64,000 bases of DNA. It comes from Enterobacterales bacterium CwR94 (lineage in GTDB: Bacteria > Pseudomonadota > Gammaproteobacteria > Enterobacterales > Enterobacteriaceae). Shown here piece after piece: positions 46,164-55,208 of this stretch. The notes below the pieces were generated by a model. That model saw nothing but the letters and a program-made list of their open reading frames with translations. It made no database searches and was not told the origin of the DNA. Every line of letters begins with the position of its first letter. The stretch's first letter is position 1. The translations under genes and the position numbers were made by a program. The stretch spans positions 62,001-126,000 of the forward strand of contig KZ478065.1 in assembly GCA_002837195.1 (NCBI GenBank), written 5' to 3'.

Positions 46164-46559
46164 TTATTCCCGGGACAGCGACCGGATGGCCTCTGCGGCA
46201 CGCTCTGTATCGTCAATTGCGACAAATATATGGTCGTGGTAATAACCGGCCACGACATTGCAGCTGATGCCGCACCCGGCCAGTGCGGCAGAAAACGCCG
46301 CCGTCAGACCAACGGCTGAAAGGGAGGAGTGCACCTCCAGCGTGATCCAGCCGGCAACATACGCATAGGCTATCCCACGCGCGTCGGCTGTAGCCTGCGG
46401 CAGTACCAGTGTGGTGCCCTCGCGTTCACGTACAATCACCACGGCATGCTCAAGCAGGTCAGCCTCTGGCCCGCTCAGAGTCGTAAACACATACGAGCCT
46501 GAGTTCACGACCGGCGAAGCGCTACGAAGCAGAACCTGAAGATTATTTTCGCCTGACAT
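46164..46559 (-). CDS. ACT-domain protein
   Basis: The 131-residue cytosolic protein consists of paired small-molecule-binding ACT-like domains. The C-terminal half, 'WITLEVHSSLSAVGLTAAFSAALAGCGISCNVVAGYYHDHIFVAIDDTERAAEAIRSL', is typical of the ACT_7/DUF2241 group. These proteins are thought to bind amino acids; the ligand is unknown. It starts at ATG 46559 behind AGGAG and is monocistronic. Confidence 0.82.
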   Translation of the reverse strand: MSGENNLQVLLRSASPVVNSGSYVFTTLSGPEADLLEHAVVIVREREGTTLVLPQATADARGIAYAYVAGWITLEVHSSLSAVGLTAAFSAALAGCGISCNVVAGYYHDHIFVAIDDTERAAEAIRSLSRE

Positions 46560-47096
46560 TTTTTACTCCTGAAACAGTTAAAGTGCGGGTGAGTAAACAC
46601 TGGCGGACATTTGAATAGAAATTAAATTTTTTAATCTCTAATTAGCATTTCCAATATCCCTCCACCATACACATATCATGAAAATACAGAGAGGAAGTGA
46701 GAAGGAAGGTAAGCGTTATTCTGGGCTACCGCACAAATATGAAATTAATTCCAGGTTGAATATGGAAAAAAGTGTCGCGTTTAAGGGGTCCGCTTGGAAA
46801 ACGGAAAATATCCTACGCTAAGCCTGTTTTTTGAGCTGACATGGCGGGCAGCTATGAGCTGTGAGTTCAACCCGCTTGCCCCTCCCTGCTTGAGGCGTTC
46901 GAGTCTGGCGAACAGTGCGCAGCCAGTCCTGAATGCCGCTGAGAGTAACACTGATGTCAAACAGCCCGGCGTAGCCGGCTACAGGCATATATCGTTGCCG
47001 AACCATACCTTCCTCTAAACGGCCCAAACCAACTCACACAAAAAACCTTTAAAATCAACATTATATCAACGGATGATTGTTGATTTTATTCAGATA
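46560..47096. other. 540-bp intergenic region with GC-rich island
   Basis: No gene can be supported. The left half (46600-46780) is AT-rich. From about 46790 to 47020 the base composition shifts to GC-rich, and both strands stay open for 70 codons. The minus-strand frame reads Arg- and Thr-rich low-complexity protein ('RTVRQTRTPQAGRGKRVE') that looks like untranslated repeat or a gene remnant. It could be a dispersed repeat of this lineage. Confidence 0.45.
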
Positions 47097-49334
47097 TTAC
47101 GATGCTTCACCCACACACTCGCTTAACGGATGTGTGGGTGCAATGGCATAGCCTTGCATGTAATCCACGCCCAGTTTTTTCAGCGCCATAATCACTTCTG
47201 TGCTTTCCACATGCTTGGCCACGATGCGCATCTTTTTTAAACGCGCAATCGCGCAAATAGACTCTACGATTTGGTAATCCAGGCTGCTGTTGAGCATATT
47301 TTTGACAAAACTGCCCTCGATTTTGAGGATATCGACATTCACTTCACGCAGTCTCATATAGCTGGAGTATCCCGTGCCGTAATCGTCTATCGCCACGCGG
47401 CAACCTAAGTGACGCACCTGCGCCAACGTGCGGTTCCCCCATGAGAAATCACTTAATACCTGCGACTCTTCAACCTCAATAATCAACTGCCAGGGTTCAA
47501 TTTGATATCGCGTCAGAAGTTCTGACAGTTCATTAGCAAAATGCGGACGGCAGAGGGTTGATGCAAACACATTGACGGCAAAACGCGCGCCCGGCAGTTG
47601 CTCCCGATGACGGGAGAAGAACGCCAGGGTGTCATCCAGTACGCGCAAATCCAGTTCCCAGGTGAGACCGAACTCGTGCACCAGCGGCAAAAATTGCTCA
47701 GGCTTGATCCATTCACCTTGTGTGTTGTTCAAACGCAGCAACACCTCGTGATAGTGATCGCCTCGCACGCCCTGGATCTTTTGCGCCATTAACACAAAGC
47801 CCTCACCCGCCAGCGCGCCCTGAATTTCATTCAGCAAGGCCAGCTTGTTTTCGACACTGCGCTGAACCGGCATCGCACTGCGTAATTGCAAGCTCTCGGC
47901 GCGCCCACTTTGGAGCGACAGCTCAGCAATTTCACTGAGTTCCCCCAGCAGCTCATAGAGGTGTGAAATCGGCTGCTTGACGGTGCAGTAGCTGATGCCA
48001 ATACGCGGATGCAGCGGCAAGCCATTCCACATCAAACGATATTGCCGCAGGCGGGCTTCAATCGCCTCTACGCGATTGTCTTGTCCGTTGTAATGCAAAC
48101 GGATAGCCAGGTCGAAACCGGGTAACTGATAGATCCCTTCACCGGGTGCTAAATCGGGTTGTAACCACTTCGCCAGCCCTTGCTTATAGAGAATGCGCAA
48201 TTGCAAACCATAGGTTCTGCCCAGATTATCCAGCTCCGGGATACGCAGAAAACAGATGCGTGAAACAGGATACTGCCCAAGCTCGCGCATAAGCGATCGC
48301 AAGTTGGGCAAACCAATCACCGGATCGGTGAATGCCGCTTTACGGGCAAACAAATGCGTCCGGCGCTGACGCGTACAGACTGCGGCCATCAGCAAGAGCG
48401 TGATGGTAAACACCAACATATTGGCAGACACCGTGACAATGTGTTCGATCTCCGCGGGAGCGGTCACTTCATGCTGACGGAACTGGTACAGCAGTTGCAA
48501 AATAAACGCCCAACTCAGCGAGGTGAACAGATAGCCAAAGCGCATCGCTGACCACAGCATGGCGGGCAAAATCAGCGTCAGAGAGTAATCCGTCGCCAAT
48601 AAATTAATGTGCGGCTGCTCCTGAAAAATCAGAAAAGCGATCACGCAAACCACACTCGCCAGCCAGAGCACAATTTCCAGTACGCCCACTTCTGGCGCGA
48701 TTTGGTCGCGCAGACGTTTCCACAAGATGCGGGCAAAGTGCGGCGATCTCACGATGCGAATCAAACAGTAGTAAACCTGGGTGGCGGTCAGTGCCGCAAT
48801 CAGTCCAGACTGGTAGAAAATCAAATTGCGCAGTGTGAAAGGGTCGGCAGTGAAAATAACGCGTTCCGCCGGGATCAATTCCAGCGTGACCATCAGTTGG
48901 ATAAGGATCACCACCATGGCAGGTAACATGGCAGTCAGCCAGAATAAACGCACCAGACTCAGGCGTAATTCACCGAAGTTAACGCCCCAACGCCCCCCGG
49001 TTTGTAAGCGGTATCCCCACCAGCAACCACAGAGCGCCACCAAAAAGGCCCCCACGGTGAACAGCGCGCTGAATTCGCCGTACAACGGCATGTAACGCCA
49101 CGCCAACGCCAGTGCAATGCCGGGGATCGCCGCCCAGTCAAAGACCATCAGCAGCGCCACCATCATCGCCAGCGGCAGGTAAATCAGATACACACTGCCT
49201 TCTTCCAGCGTGAGACGCGCAGAAAGTAGCGAAGAGAGAGGTAATAGTAGTAATGGCAGGAACAGCGGAAAGCCCCACCAACTGCAGGCCAGCCGGCGAT
49301 AACTTACCCTTTCACGCATTGATTTTATCTTCAT
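47097..49334 (-). CDS. yfgF: MASE1-GGDEF-EAL protein, YfgF/PdeF
   Basis: The 745-residue inner-membrane protein has about eight N-terminal helices (MASE1 sensor), a degenerate GGDEF domain without the GGDEF signature ('GLPNLRSLMRELGQYPVSRICFLRIPEL'), and an EAL phosphodiesterase domain. In that domain the signature reads 'ALAGEGFVLMAQKIQG' instead of EAL, while 'FAVNVFASTLC', 'EVEESQV' and 'IDDYGTGYSSYMRL' are kept. It matches E. coli YfgF, an active c-di-GMP phosphodiesterase with the same 'LMAQ' variant. ATG 49334 has GGTGAG upstream. It is divergent from yfgG. Confidence 0.92.
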   Translation of the reverse strand: MKIKSMRERVSYRRLACSWWGFPLFLPLLLLPLSSLLSARLTLEEGSVYLIYLPLAMMVALLMVFDWAAIPGIALALAWRYMPLYGEFSALFTVGAFLVALCGCWWGYRLQTGGRWGVNFGELRLSLVRLFWLTAMLPAMVVILIQLMVTLELIPAERVIFTADPFTLRNLIFYQSGLIAALTATQVYYCLIRIVRSPHFARILWKRLRDQIAPEVGVLEIVLWLASVVCVIAFLIFQEQPHINLLATDYSLTLILPAMLWSAMRFGYLFTSLSWAFILQLLYQFRQHEVTAPAEIEHIVTVSANMLVFTITLLLMAAVCTRQRRTHLFARKAAFTDPVIGLPNLRSLMRELGQYPVSRICFLRIPELDNLGRTYGLQLRILYKQGLAKWLQPDLAPGEGIYQLPGFDLAIRLHYNGQDNRVEAIEARLRQYRLMWNGLPLHPRIGISYCTVKQPISHLYELLGELSEIAELSLQSGRAESLQLRSAMPVQRSVENKLALLNEIQGALAGEGFVLMAQKIQGVRGDHYHEVLLRLNNTQGEWIKPEQFLPLVHEFGLTWELDLRVLDDTLAFFSRHREQLPGARFAVNVFASTLCRPHFANELSELLTRYQIEPWQLIIEVEESQVLSDFSWGNRTLAQVRHLGCRVAIDDYGTGYSSYMRLREVNVDILKIEGSFVKNMLNSSLDYQIVESICAIARLKKMRIVAKHVESTEVIMALKKLGVDYMQGYAIAPTHPLSECVGEAS

Positions 49335-49574
49335 AATTACTCACCGGAACATCAGGTTCCTGATTCATCCTTCCCTGTAAAGCGACGAAAAGTTCACCAC
49401 CTTAATTTTGCCGCAGATCAATATTAGCGCGATTTGGCTTAATGCAGAAGGTGTCCCCCTTGCGGATGTCACGTACACTGCGCCTGCGGTCTCTCCCACC
49501 GCAGGGTTTGACCCCAGCGTAACGCTGTGCCTAAATAAACACGTCGCCTACGGGCCCGGAACAGGAATATCTGC

Positions 49575-49772
49575 GTGAGTAACGCGATCACCATGAAAAA
49601 CAAACAGAAAACCAGTCAAATGACCAAAATTGTTTTACTGGTCAGTTTTCTCATTCTGCTGGGCCGTCTGATCTATGCGATACCTGGCGCTATTGAGCAC
49701 CACGCACAGAAAAAACAGCTGCAAATGCCACCAGAGACAACGCAGCCGGTTTCAGCCCCGCAGAATCCATAA
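49575..49772 (+). CDS. yfgG: Small membrane protein YfgG
   Basis: The 65-residue protein (DUF2633) has one membrane helix, 'MTKIVLLVSFLILLGRLIYAI', and a charged C-tail. It aligns with E. coli YfgG, which also begins M-S-x-A and has 'MTRIVLLISF' at the same place, supporting the GTG start at 49575 with AGGA upstream. It lies next to yfgF as in E. coli. Function is poorly known. Confidence 0.85.
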   Translation: MSNAITMKNKQKTSQMTKIVLLVSFLILLGRLIYAIPGAIEHHAQKKQLQMPPETTQPVSAPQNP

Positions 49773-49834
49773 GCTCGCTACGCGTTAGCGCGATGGCGAA
49801 TCCTTGAATGCCCACGAGAGACCAGGGAAGTTAT

Positions 49835-51271
49835 ATGTCTGTCGCACATTCCTATGCCCAACAGTTAGCTGAAATTCGCAGTCGAATCATTTCGCTACTG
49901 ATTGAAGATGATGATCTCACCGATGCCATTCTGGCTCATCCCGAGGTTGAATCGCCCGATGAGTTAAACATCCTTGGCCCGCTGGTGATTGAGCTACGCG
50001 GTTACGTTAATACGCTGCATGCTGCAGATATCGCCGATATTTTAGAAGCCCTGCCCAATGATGAGCGTTTAGCACTTTGGCGATTGGTGGATAATGAACG
50101 CCGCGGCCGCACGCTGATTGAAGCCTCGGAAACCGTGTGGGAAAGCCTGATTGGCGAGATGAGCGATCGCGATATTCTGGGGGCGCTCACGCCCTTAGAT
50201 CTGGATGATCAGGCCTGGCTGGCAAGCTATTTACCGCGGGATTTAACCGCCCGCTTACTGGCGTCATTAGAGCCGGAATTGCGCGCGCGCGTGCTGGATG
50301 TGATGGAGTTCGATCGTGACCGCGTAGGTCGCATCATGGACTTTAATATCCTGACGGTGCGCGAAGATGTCACGTTAAAAGCCGTCCAACGCTATTTACG
50401 CCGCCGTAAAAGTATCTCGGAAGGCACCGATAAACTGTTTATCACCTCGAAAGAGAATCAGTTGCTGGGTGAGCTAGCACTCACCGAGATCTTGTTAAAT
50501 CGCCCCAATACGCCTGTTGCGGAGGTGATGAATACCGCTCCCACCACCTTTCTGATGGAAGACAATGCCGATGATGCAGCAGGTGCCTTTGAGCGTTATA
50601 ACCTGATCTCTGCTGCGGTAACGGATGCGGATGGCAAGCTGCTGGGCCGCGTGACCGTTGAAGATATTCTCGATGTGGTGAACGAAGAGAGTGACAGCAA
50701 TATCCGTAAAATGAGCGGCTTGAGTCCCGAGGAAGACGTGTTTGCTCCGGTCACCAAAGCAGTCCGCAACCGCTGGGCATGGCTGGCGCTCAATCTGTGT
50801 ACCGCCTTTATTGCCTCGCGCGTGATTGGCATGTTTGAGGGCACCATTTCGCAACTGGTCGCGCTGGCGGCCCTGATGCCAATCATTGCGGGCGTCGGAG
50901 GCAATACGGGCAACCAGACCATTACCATGATCGTGCGCGCCTTAGCGCTGCATCAGGTCGAACCGGGCAACTTCTCGTTTTTGTTTCGCCGTGAGTTGGG
51001 CGTGGCCTTGCTGAATGGAGTGTTTTGGGGCGGGATCATGGGGCTGGCGACCTGGTTGCTGTATGGCAATCTGGCGTTGGGAGGGGTAATGATGCTGGCG
51101 ATGGTGCTGAATTTATTACTGGCAGCCTCAATGGGCGTTTTGATTCCTCTGGTGATGACCAAGCTCAAACGCGATCCGGCGGTGGGCTCCAGCGTCTTGA
51201 TCACCGCCATCACCGATACCGGCGGCTTTTTTATCTTCCTTGGCTTAGCAACCATCTTCTTGTTGCACTGA
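49835..51271 (+). CDS. mgtE: Magnesium channel/transporter MgtE
   Basis: The 478-residue protein has an N-terminal MgtE_N superhelical domain (about 30-135), paired CBS domains (about 140-265, with 'PVAEVMNTAPTTFLMEDNADDAAGAFERYNLISAAVTDADGKLLGRVTVEDILDVV' pattern) that sense Mg2+, and a five-helix channel domain containing 'GVGGNTGNQTITMIVRALAL' and 'PVGSSVLITAITDTGGFFIFL'-like segments. It imports Mg2+ and closes when Mg2+ is high. ATG 49835 is chosen for its GGGAAG site; 49808 is upstream without one. Confidence 0.94.
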   Translation: MSVAHSYAQQLAEIRSRIISLLIEDDDLTDAILAHPEVESPDELNILGPLVIELRGYVNTLHAADIADILEALPNDERLALWRLVDNERRGRTLIEASETVWESLIGEMSDRDILGALTPLDLDDQAWLASYLPRDLTARLLASLEPELRARVLDVMEFDRDRVGRIMDFNILTVREDVTLKAVQRYLRRRKSISEGTDKLFITSKENQLLGELALTEILLNRPNTPVAEVMNTAPTTFLMEDNADDAAGAFERYNLISAAVTDADGKLLGRVTVEDILDVVNEESDSNIRKMSGLSPEEDVFAPVTKAVRNRWAWLALNLCTAFIASRVIGMFEGTISQLVALAALMPIIAGVGGNTGNQTITMIVRALALHQVEPGNFSFLFRRELGVALLNGVFWGGIMGLATWLLYGNLALGGVMMLAMVLNLLLAASMGVLIPLVMTKLKRDPAVGSSVLITAITDTGGFFIFLGLATIFLLH

Positions 51272-51296
51272 GGCGCCGCCTTTTCCCTTCTCGGCT

Positions 51297-51339
51297 TTTG
51301 TGACGACACGGTGAGACAAACTCGCCGTGTCGTCACAAA
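51297..51339. repeat. Long near-perfect hairpin after mgtE
   Basis: A 15-bp perfect inverted repeat (TTTGTGACGACACGG / CCGTGTCGTCACAAA) continues inward by four more pairs, one of them G-T, leaving the loop ACAAA. The 19-bp stem lies 26 bp past the mgtE stop and about 40 bp before a micro-protein gene. There is no T-run, so it is not a standard terminator. Confidence 0.8.
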
Positions 51340-51379
51340 TGTGATACAAGGTCTCGCCCTTTTAACCATCGAGTAGACA

Positions 51380-51478
51380 ATGAACAAACGCGCTATCGCC
51401 CCTGCCATCATTTTCGTCGCCGCAATGGTATTTTTAGTCTGGTTTATCGCCAGTGGCGCAGCCACGCCGGGTTCCTAA
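51380..51478 (+). CDS. YoaK-like small membrane protein
   Basis: The 32-residue ORF (MNKRAIAPAIIFVAAMVFLV then WFIASGAATPGS) is one membrane helix with a short Gly/Pro-containing tail. It resembles E. coli YoaK as recalled (32 residues, with 'VIFITAVVFLAWF' and the ending 'APGA'). GAG lies upstream as a weak ribosome site. The match in length and pattern supports a real small gene; synteny with E. coli yoaK is not kept. Function unknown. Confidence 0.65.
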   Translation: MNKRAIAPAIIFVAAMVFLVWFIASGAATPGS

Positions 51479-51492
51479 TCACGCGCGAACGA

Positions 51493-52281
51493 TCAGGGTT
51501 TAATACCGGACTCCGGCTGCTCTTTTTGCAGGTTATCTCCCCCAATACCGCCAATAAACGGCAGCCGTAAACGGGGAGGCATAAATTCAACCCCCAAATT
51601 GAGCCCCAGCACATTAATCTCAAAACCTTCTTCCGCCCCCAGCGTCACGCCAGCCACGCCCAACAGAGAGACTTGCACACCTCGCCCTGAAGGGGGCAAT
51701 CCAATGGGCTTCCATAGCGGACGAAAATCTTTGCCGATCGCATTCGCTGGCAAATCGAGTTTCAGTGCCGGAACGTTGCGACCAATGTGGGCGATAAAGG
51801 TGTTGCTGTTCGGCCCTGGCCACGCATGATAGGTCTCCGGCCAGGGATAAGAGGCAATCGCTTTTTCAATATCAGGGATCATCGCCTGCGCCGCTGGCCC
51901 CGTATGCTGCACTAACAAACGCGGTTTAGCGCCATACCAATACCCGTCAGGTAGATTACGATTGCGACGCACTTTGATCCCACTGCCCCAACTGATGACT
52001 TCATAACGGTTGTATTCACGCTCACCTTCGCGTTTAAAAATAATCCACGGGTGCACAGCAACCGCCCCTTTCCAGCCATAGGTTGGGGCCGCATAGACTT
52101 GAATAATCGCGGTGTTCACATAGCGTTGAGGATCGGGGGCCAGGCCTGCGGAATCTTTTCGCGCAGACCACCATCCCTCACCTGCGGCAGCGCTCTGCCG
52201 CGTCGCCTGAGCCAGACTGACGGCCAGCGAGAGCAAAATGAGGCTTAAAATCACCAAACTTACCGTTTTCAATGAGATCAT
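51493..52281 (-). CDS. DUF3750 exported protein
   Basis: The 262-residue protein has an N-terminal signal or anchor (about residues 6-25). The body matches the DUF3750 family pattern 'YVNTAIIQVYAAPTYGWKGAVAVHPWIIFK', 'YEVISWG', 'YPWPETYHAWPGPNSNTFIAHIGRNVP' and 'LGAEEGFEINVLGLNLGVEF'. The conserved 'WPGPNSNTF' resembles an enzyme active-site loop, but no reaction is known. It probably sits in the periplasm or is tethered to the inner membrane. It is monocistronic. Confidence 0.85.
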   Translation of the reverse strand: MISLKTVSLVILSLILLSLAVSLAQATRQSAAAGEGWWSARKDSAGLAPDPQRYVNTAIIQVYAAPTYGWKGAVAVHPWIIFKREGEREYNRYEVISWGSGIKVRRNRNLPDGYWYGAKPRLLVQHTGPAAQAMIPDIEKAIASYPWPETYHAWPGPNSNTFIAHIGRNVPALKLDLPANAIGKDFRPLWKPIGLPPSGRGVQVSLLGVAGVTLGAEEGFEINVLGLNLGVEFMPPRLRLPFIGGIGGDNLQKEQPESGIKP

Positions 52282-52392
52282 TCAGTTGCGATACCTACAA
52301 AAAAGTGAGCGGAGGGCCAATAGCGCCACACAGTATACTGGCGTTTTTTTGTGCGTAAAGTCACATTATCAATGCCCAAAGCCCCGCCTTTC

Positions 52393-55035
52393 TCAACAGT
52401 ATTGTTCAAATGCCGCGCGAATATTCACGGCCATTCTGTCCAACATTTCAGGCTCGATGGCGATGCCCTGCCGTAACTCACTCTCCATCTTTTCTGCTTG
52501 CAGCCTGACAGACTCAATGCCGCCCTGTCCTGCACAGCCTTTCAGACTGTGTAGGGCATGGAGCATGGCTGCGGTATCGCTTTTCTGCACGGCATCGACG
52601 ATCTCAAGATGCAACATCATTAACGCACTGTAGAGCTGTGCGGTAACCGTCTCATCATCCAGACTTAGCGCACAGCTGTGCGTGGTATTCGGCTCAACTT
52701 CTATGCCACGCGCTAACTGGAGCGCCACCACGCGTTGAAAGACGTCAGCCAACTGGAAGAGATTAATGGGCTTGGTGAGAAACCCTTGCATCCCTGCTTC
52801 CTGAGCCTGCTGCTGAATCAGCGGTTGCACATTTGCCGTTAACGCCATAATGGGCGTCCCCGAGTCTAATGTGCCTTGCTGGGGATCGCGCCAAATACAG
52901 GCGGTTTCGATGCCATTTAAATCGCGCATATAAATGTCCATCAACACCACATCAAAAATTTGCACTCGCCCCATGTTGAGTGCCTGCTTGCCGGTTTCCG
53001 CAAAGTACGGCTGATGCCCTAACTCACTGACCATGCGCCCCAGAATGTTACGGTTCGCATCAATATCATCAACAATGAGGACTTTTAAACTCCAGAGCGA
53101 CTCTTTAATCGATGCGTTCACTTCCATACAGCCCCAATCCACCTCATTGTTACTCAAGATGCTCCATAATCTGGCAGGAAGATAACTGAGTTCGGGCATA
53201 CAGAGCCGTTCATTTTCGCCTTCTTCCACCACAAACCCCCACGCACGTAGCTGCGCATGCAGCACCGTTGGTGCCACGATACTGCCACTAAAGGGGGTGC
53301 CTGGCTCGCCGGAGTGAATGGGCAGCAGCAATATAAAATTGCTGCCGACACCGGCTTCACTCTGCATTTTCACCTCGCCGCGCATCAGTTTGGCAAGATT
53401 CAGTGCAATCGCCAGCCCTAGCCCGCTGCCTTTGTCATGAGAATTAATTTGCACGTACGGCTTAAACACACTGGTCAAATAATGGCTGGGGATCCCCTTC
53501 CCACTGTCTCTGATAATGAAGGCCAACTGCTCCCCGCGACACTCCACCACTAAATGCACAAATCCGCTCTCCGTGTATTTCACGGCATTATTGACAAAAT
53601 TAATCAGAATTTGCTGTAAGCGCAGTGCATCAACCACAATGTAATGCGGAACGCCTTCCGCCACAAAAGTCGAAATATTCAGGCCTTTCTTTCTTGCTTC
53701 CAGATGCACATTAAGCATGACTTGATCGAGGATGGGCAGCAGCGCAATTTTTTCGCAGGCTAATGCCATCTGCCCCAATTCAATCCGTCTAAAATCCAGT
53801 ATGTTATTGACCATGTTCAATAAATACTTAGAAGACTGCTGTGCCATTTTGGCTAATTCTTGTTGTTCCTGGGGTAAGGGAGAACGTAAGATCAGTTCTA
53901 ATGCTCCCATAATACTGTTCAGTGGCGTGCGCAGTTCATGGCTGACCGTGGCTATATGCTCCTTTTGATTGCCATGAGAATCCGCATCCGTAATGTTATC
54001 AGTGGTGACGTTATCAATGGTCAATTTATCCTGTCTCTCCTCCTTACTGTCTTTTACTTTTAAATAACAGAAAAAGACATACAGATAGCGAAGCAAAATG
54101 CAGAACAGCGCTAACAACAAAAAGGAAAGAAGAGAAATTAAAAAAACCATCTGCAGATTTTTTTCATTGATAATAATGTAAAACGCTTTTCCATTCATTT
54201 GGTATGACGGCGCAATCATCATGAAATGCCAGGGTTTTCCTTTCAGAAGCGAGCAAAACACCATTTTCCCAGAATCTAAAAAGGTGAGAAAATCACCACA
54301 GTAGCGTTCTTTCAGATCCGAATTATTCAGCACATACCGATCGCTCCATATCCTTTCGCCCTCTTCGTTAAACATCATGGCACTCAGCTTGTTGCCAATC
54401 AGTGAATATAAATCCAAATCAAAAATATCATTAAAATCAATAAACTGACCACTCAACGCACTGCCATCATCATTACAACGAATCACCGCGAATTCATAAG
54501 TGGGACATGAATTTTCCAGGAAAACGCCGGCACTTTTATCCTTCAGGCTCTTGTTCACCAGTTCGACCAACACCTGCTGCTGAGTCGCGGAGATCTTGTT
54601 GGTCACGATCCCCACACCGGGAATAATGAGAAAACTGCCACTTCTTCTTTTCTGCGCAACATTGCTATAAATCAGCATGGCTTCCTTCGCCGATTTCCTT
54701 TTATCATCGGAGGGATCCCAATCCGATATCGGAATAAATCTTATGCTTTTTTGCGCCACTTTAGTGAATGACATCGAGGTGACGGGGCCTAATTTAAACC
54801 CATTCCATATCCATAATAATGCGTCCGCCCTTCTCCCGGTGGCATCAATGGCATCATCGACCGCTTTGAGATTCTGATTGAAAACCTCCGTCATTGATTC
54901 ACGCCACTCCTCTCCAGCGGCAACAAACTTATGCGGCGCAAAAGACCACAATAAAATAGCAACCATTAGACTCGTCAAAATAAAAGAAAGGATGACTATG
55001 CGGAATGTGAAAAAAAATTTCACGGGCAATTTCAT
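52393..55035 (-). CDS. Hybrid sensor histidine kinase adjoining the T3SS
   Basis: The 880-residue inner-membrane phosphorelay kinase has a first helix near 9-31, a periplasmic sensor of about 260 residues and a second helix near 293-315. These are followed by a HisKA domain with H366 ('ATVSHELRTPLNSIMGALEL'), a HATPase ('INFVNNAVKYTESG', 'GSGLGLAIALNLAK'), a receiver domain with D700 ('VVLMDIYMRD') and a C-terminal HPt domain with H829 ('HALHSLKGCAGQGG'). All relay residues are present. It is divergent from the T3SS operon, as expected for a regulator of it; the Yersinia Ysa system has a comparable hybrid kinase (YsrS). The cognate regulator is not in the window. Confidence 0.9.
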   Translation of the reverse strand: MKLPVKFFFTFRIVILSFILTSLMVAILLWSFAPHKFVAAGEEWRESMTEVFNQNLKAVDDAIDATGRRADALLWIWNGFKLGPVTSMSFTKVAQKSIRFIPISDWDPSDDKRKSAKEAMLIYSNVAQKRRSGSFLIIPGVGIVTNKISATQQQVLVELVNKSLKDKSAGVFLENSCPTYEFAVIRCNDDGSALSGQFIDFNDIFDLDLYSLIGNKLSAMMFNEEGERIWSDRYVLNNSDLKERYCGDFLTFLDSGKMVFCSLLKGKPWHFMMIAPSYQMNGKAFYIIINEKNLQMVFLISLLSFLLLALFCILLRYLYVFFCYLKVKDSKEERQDKLTIDNVTTDNITDADSHGNQKEHIATVSHELRTPLNSIMGALELILRSPLPQEQQELAKMAQQSSKYLLNMVNNILDFRRIELGQMALACEKIALLPILDQVMLNVHLEARKKGLNISTFVAEGVPHYIVVDALRLQQILINFVNNAVKYTESGFVHLVVECRGEQLAFIIRDSGKGIPSHYLTSVFKPYVQINSHDKGSGLGLAIALNLAKLMRGEVKMQSEAGVGSNFILLLPIHSGEPGTPFSGSIVAPTVLHAQLRAWGFVVEEGENERLCMPELSYLPARLWSILSNNEVDWGCMEVNASIKESLWSLKVLIVDDIDANRNILGRMVSELGHQPYFAETGKQALNMGRVQIFDVVLMDIYMRDLNGIETACIWRDPQQGTLDSGTPIMALTANVQPLIQQQAQEAGMQGFLTKPINLFQLADVFQRVVALQLARGIEVEPNTTHSCALSLDDETVTAQLYSALMMLHLEIVDAVQKSDTAAMLHALHSLKGCAGQGGIESVRLQAEKMESELRQGIAIEPEMLDRMAVNIRAAFEQYC

Positions 55036-55131
55036 ATGCTCATCTCAATGATTAAATCCTAATTATCTGTACTGGAAGTCTAAATTAAATTGTAGAAAAA
55101 AATCAATTAACGGTACAGAACGGAACGCAAT

Positions 55132-55149
55132 ATCAGGGGTTTACCTGAT
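55132..55149. promoter_or_regulatory. Inverted repeat in the kinase/T3SS divergent region
   Basis: ATCAGG-GGTTTA-CCTGAT lies 60 bp before the first T3SS gene. A near copy (15 of 18 bases identical) occurs at 60689-60706 between sctQ and sctR. It is a candidate operator or RNA hairpin specific to this cluster. Confidence 0.5.
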
Positions 55150-55208
55150 GCCCATTTCTCAGAGCGAATGATAAAACTTTTTAGCTGCGTTCATCTATTA
55201 AAAAAAAA

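Noticed and set aside
46794-47027. Small genes on either strand in the tehB-yfgF region
   Set aside because: Both strands are open over the same bases, composition is low-complexity and no ribosome site fits; described instead as a possible repeat or remnant.
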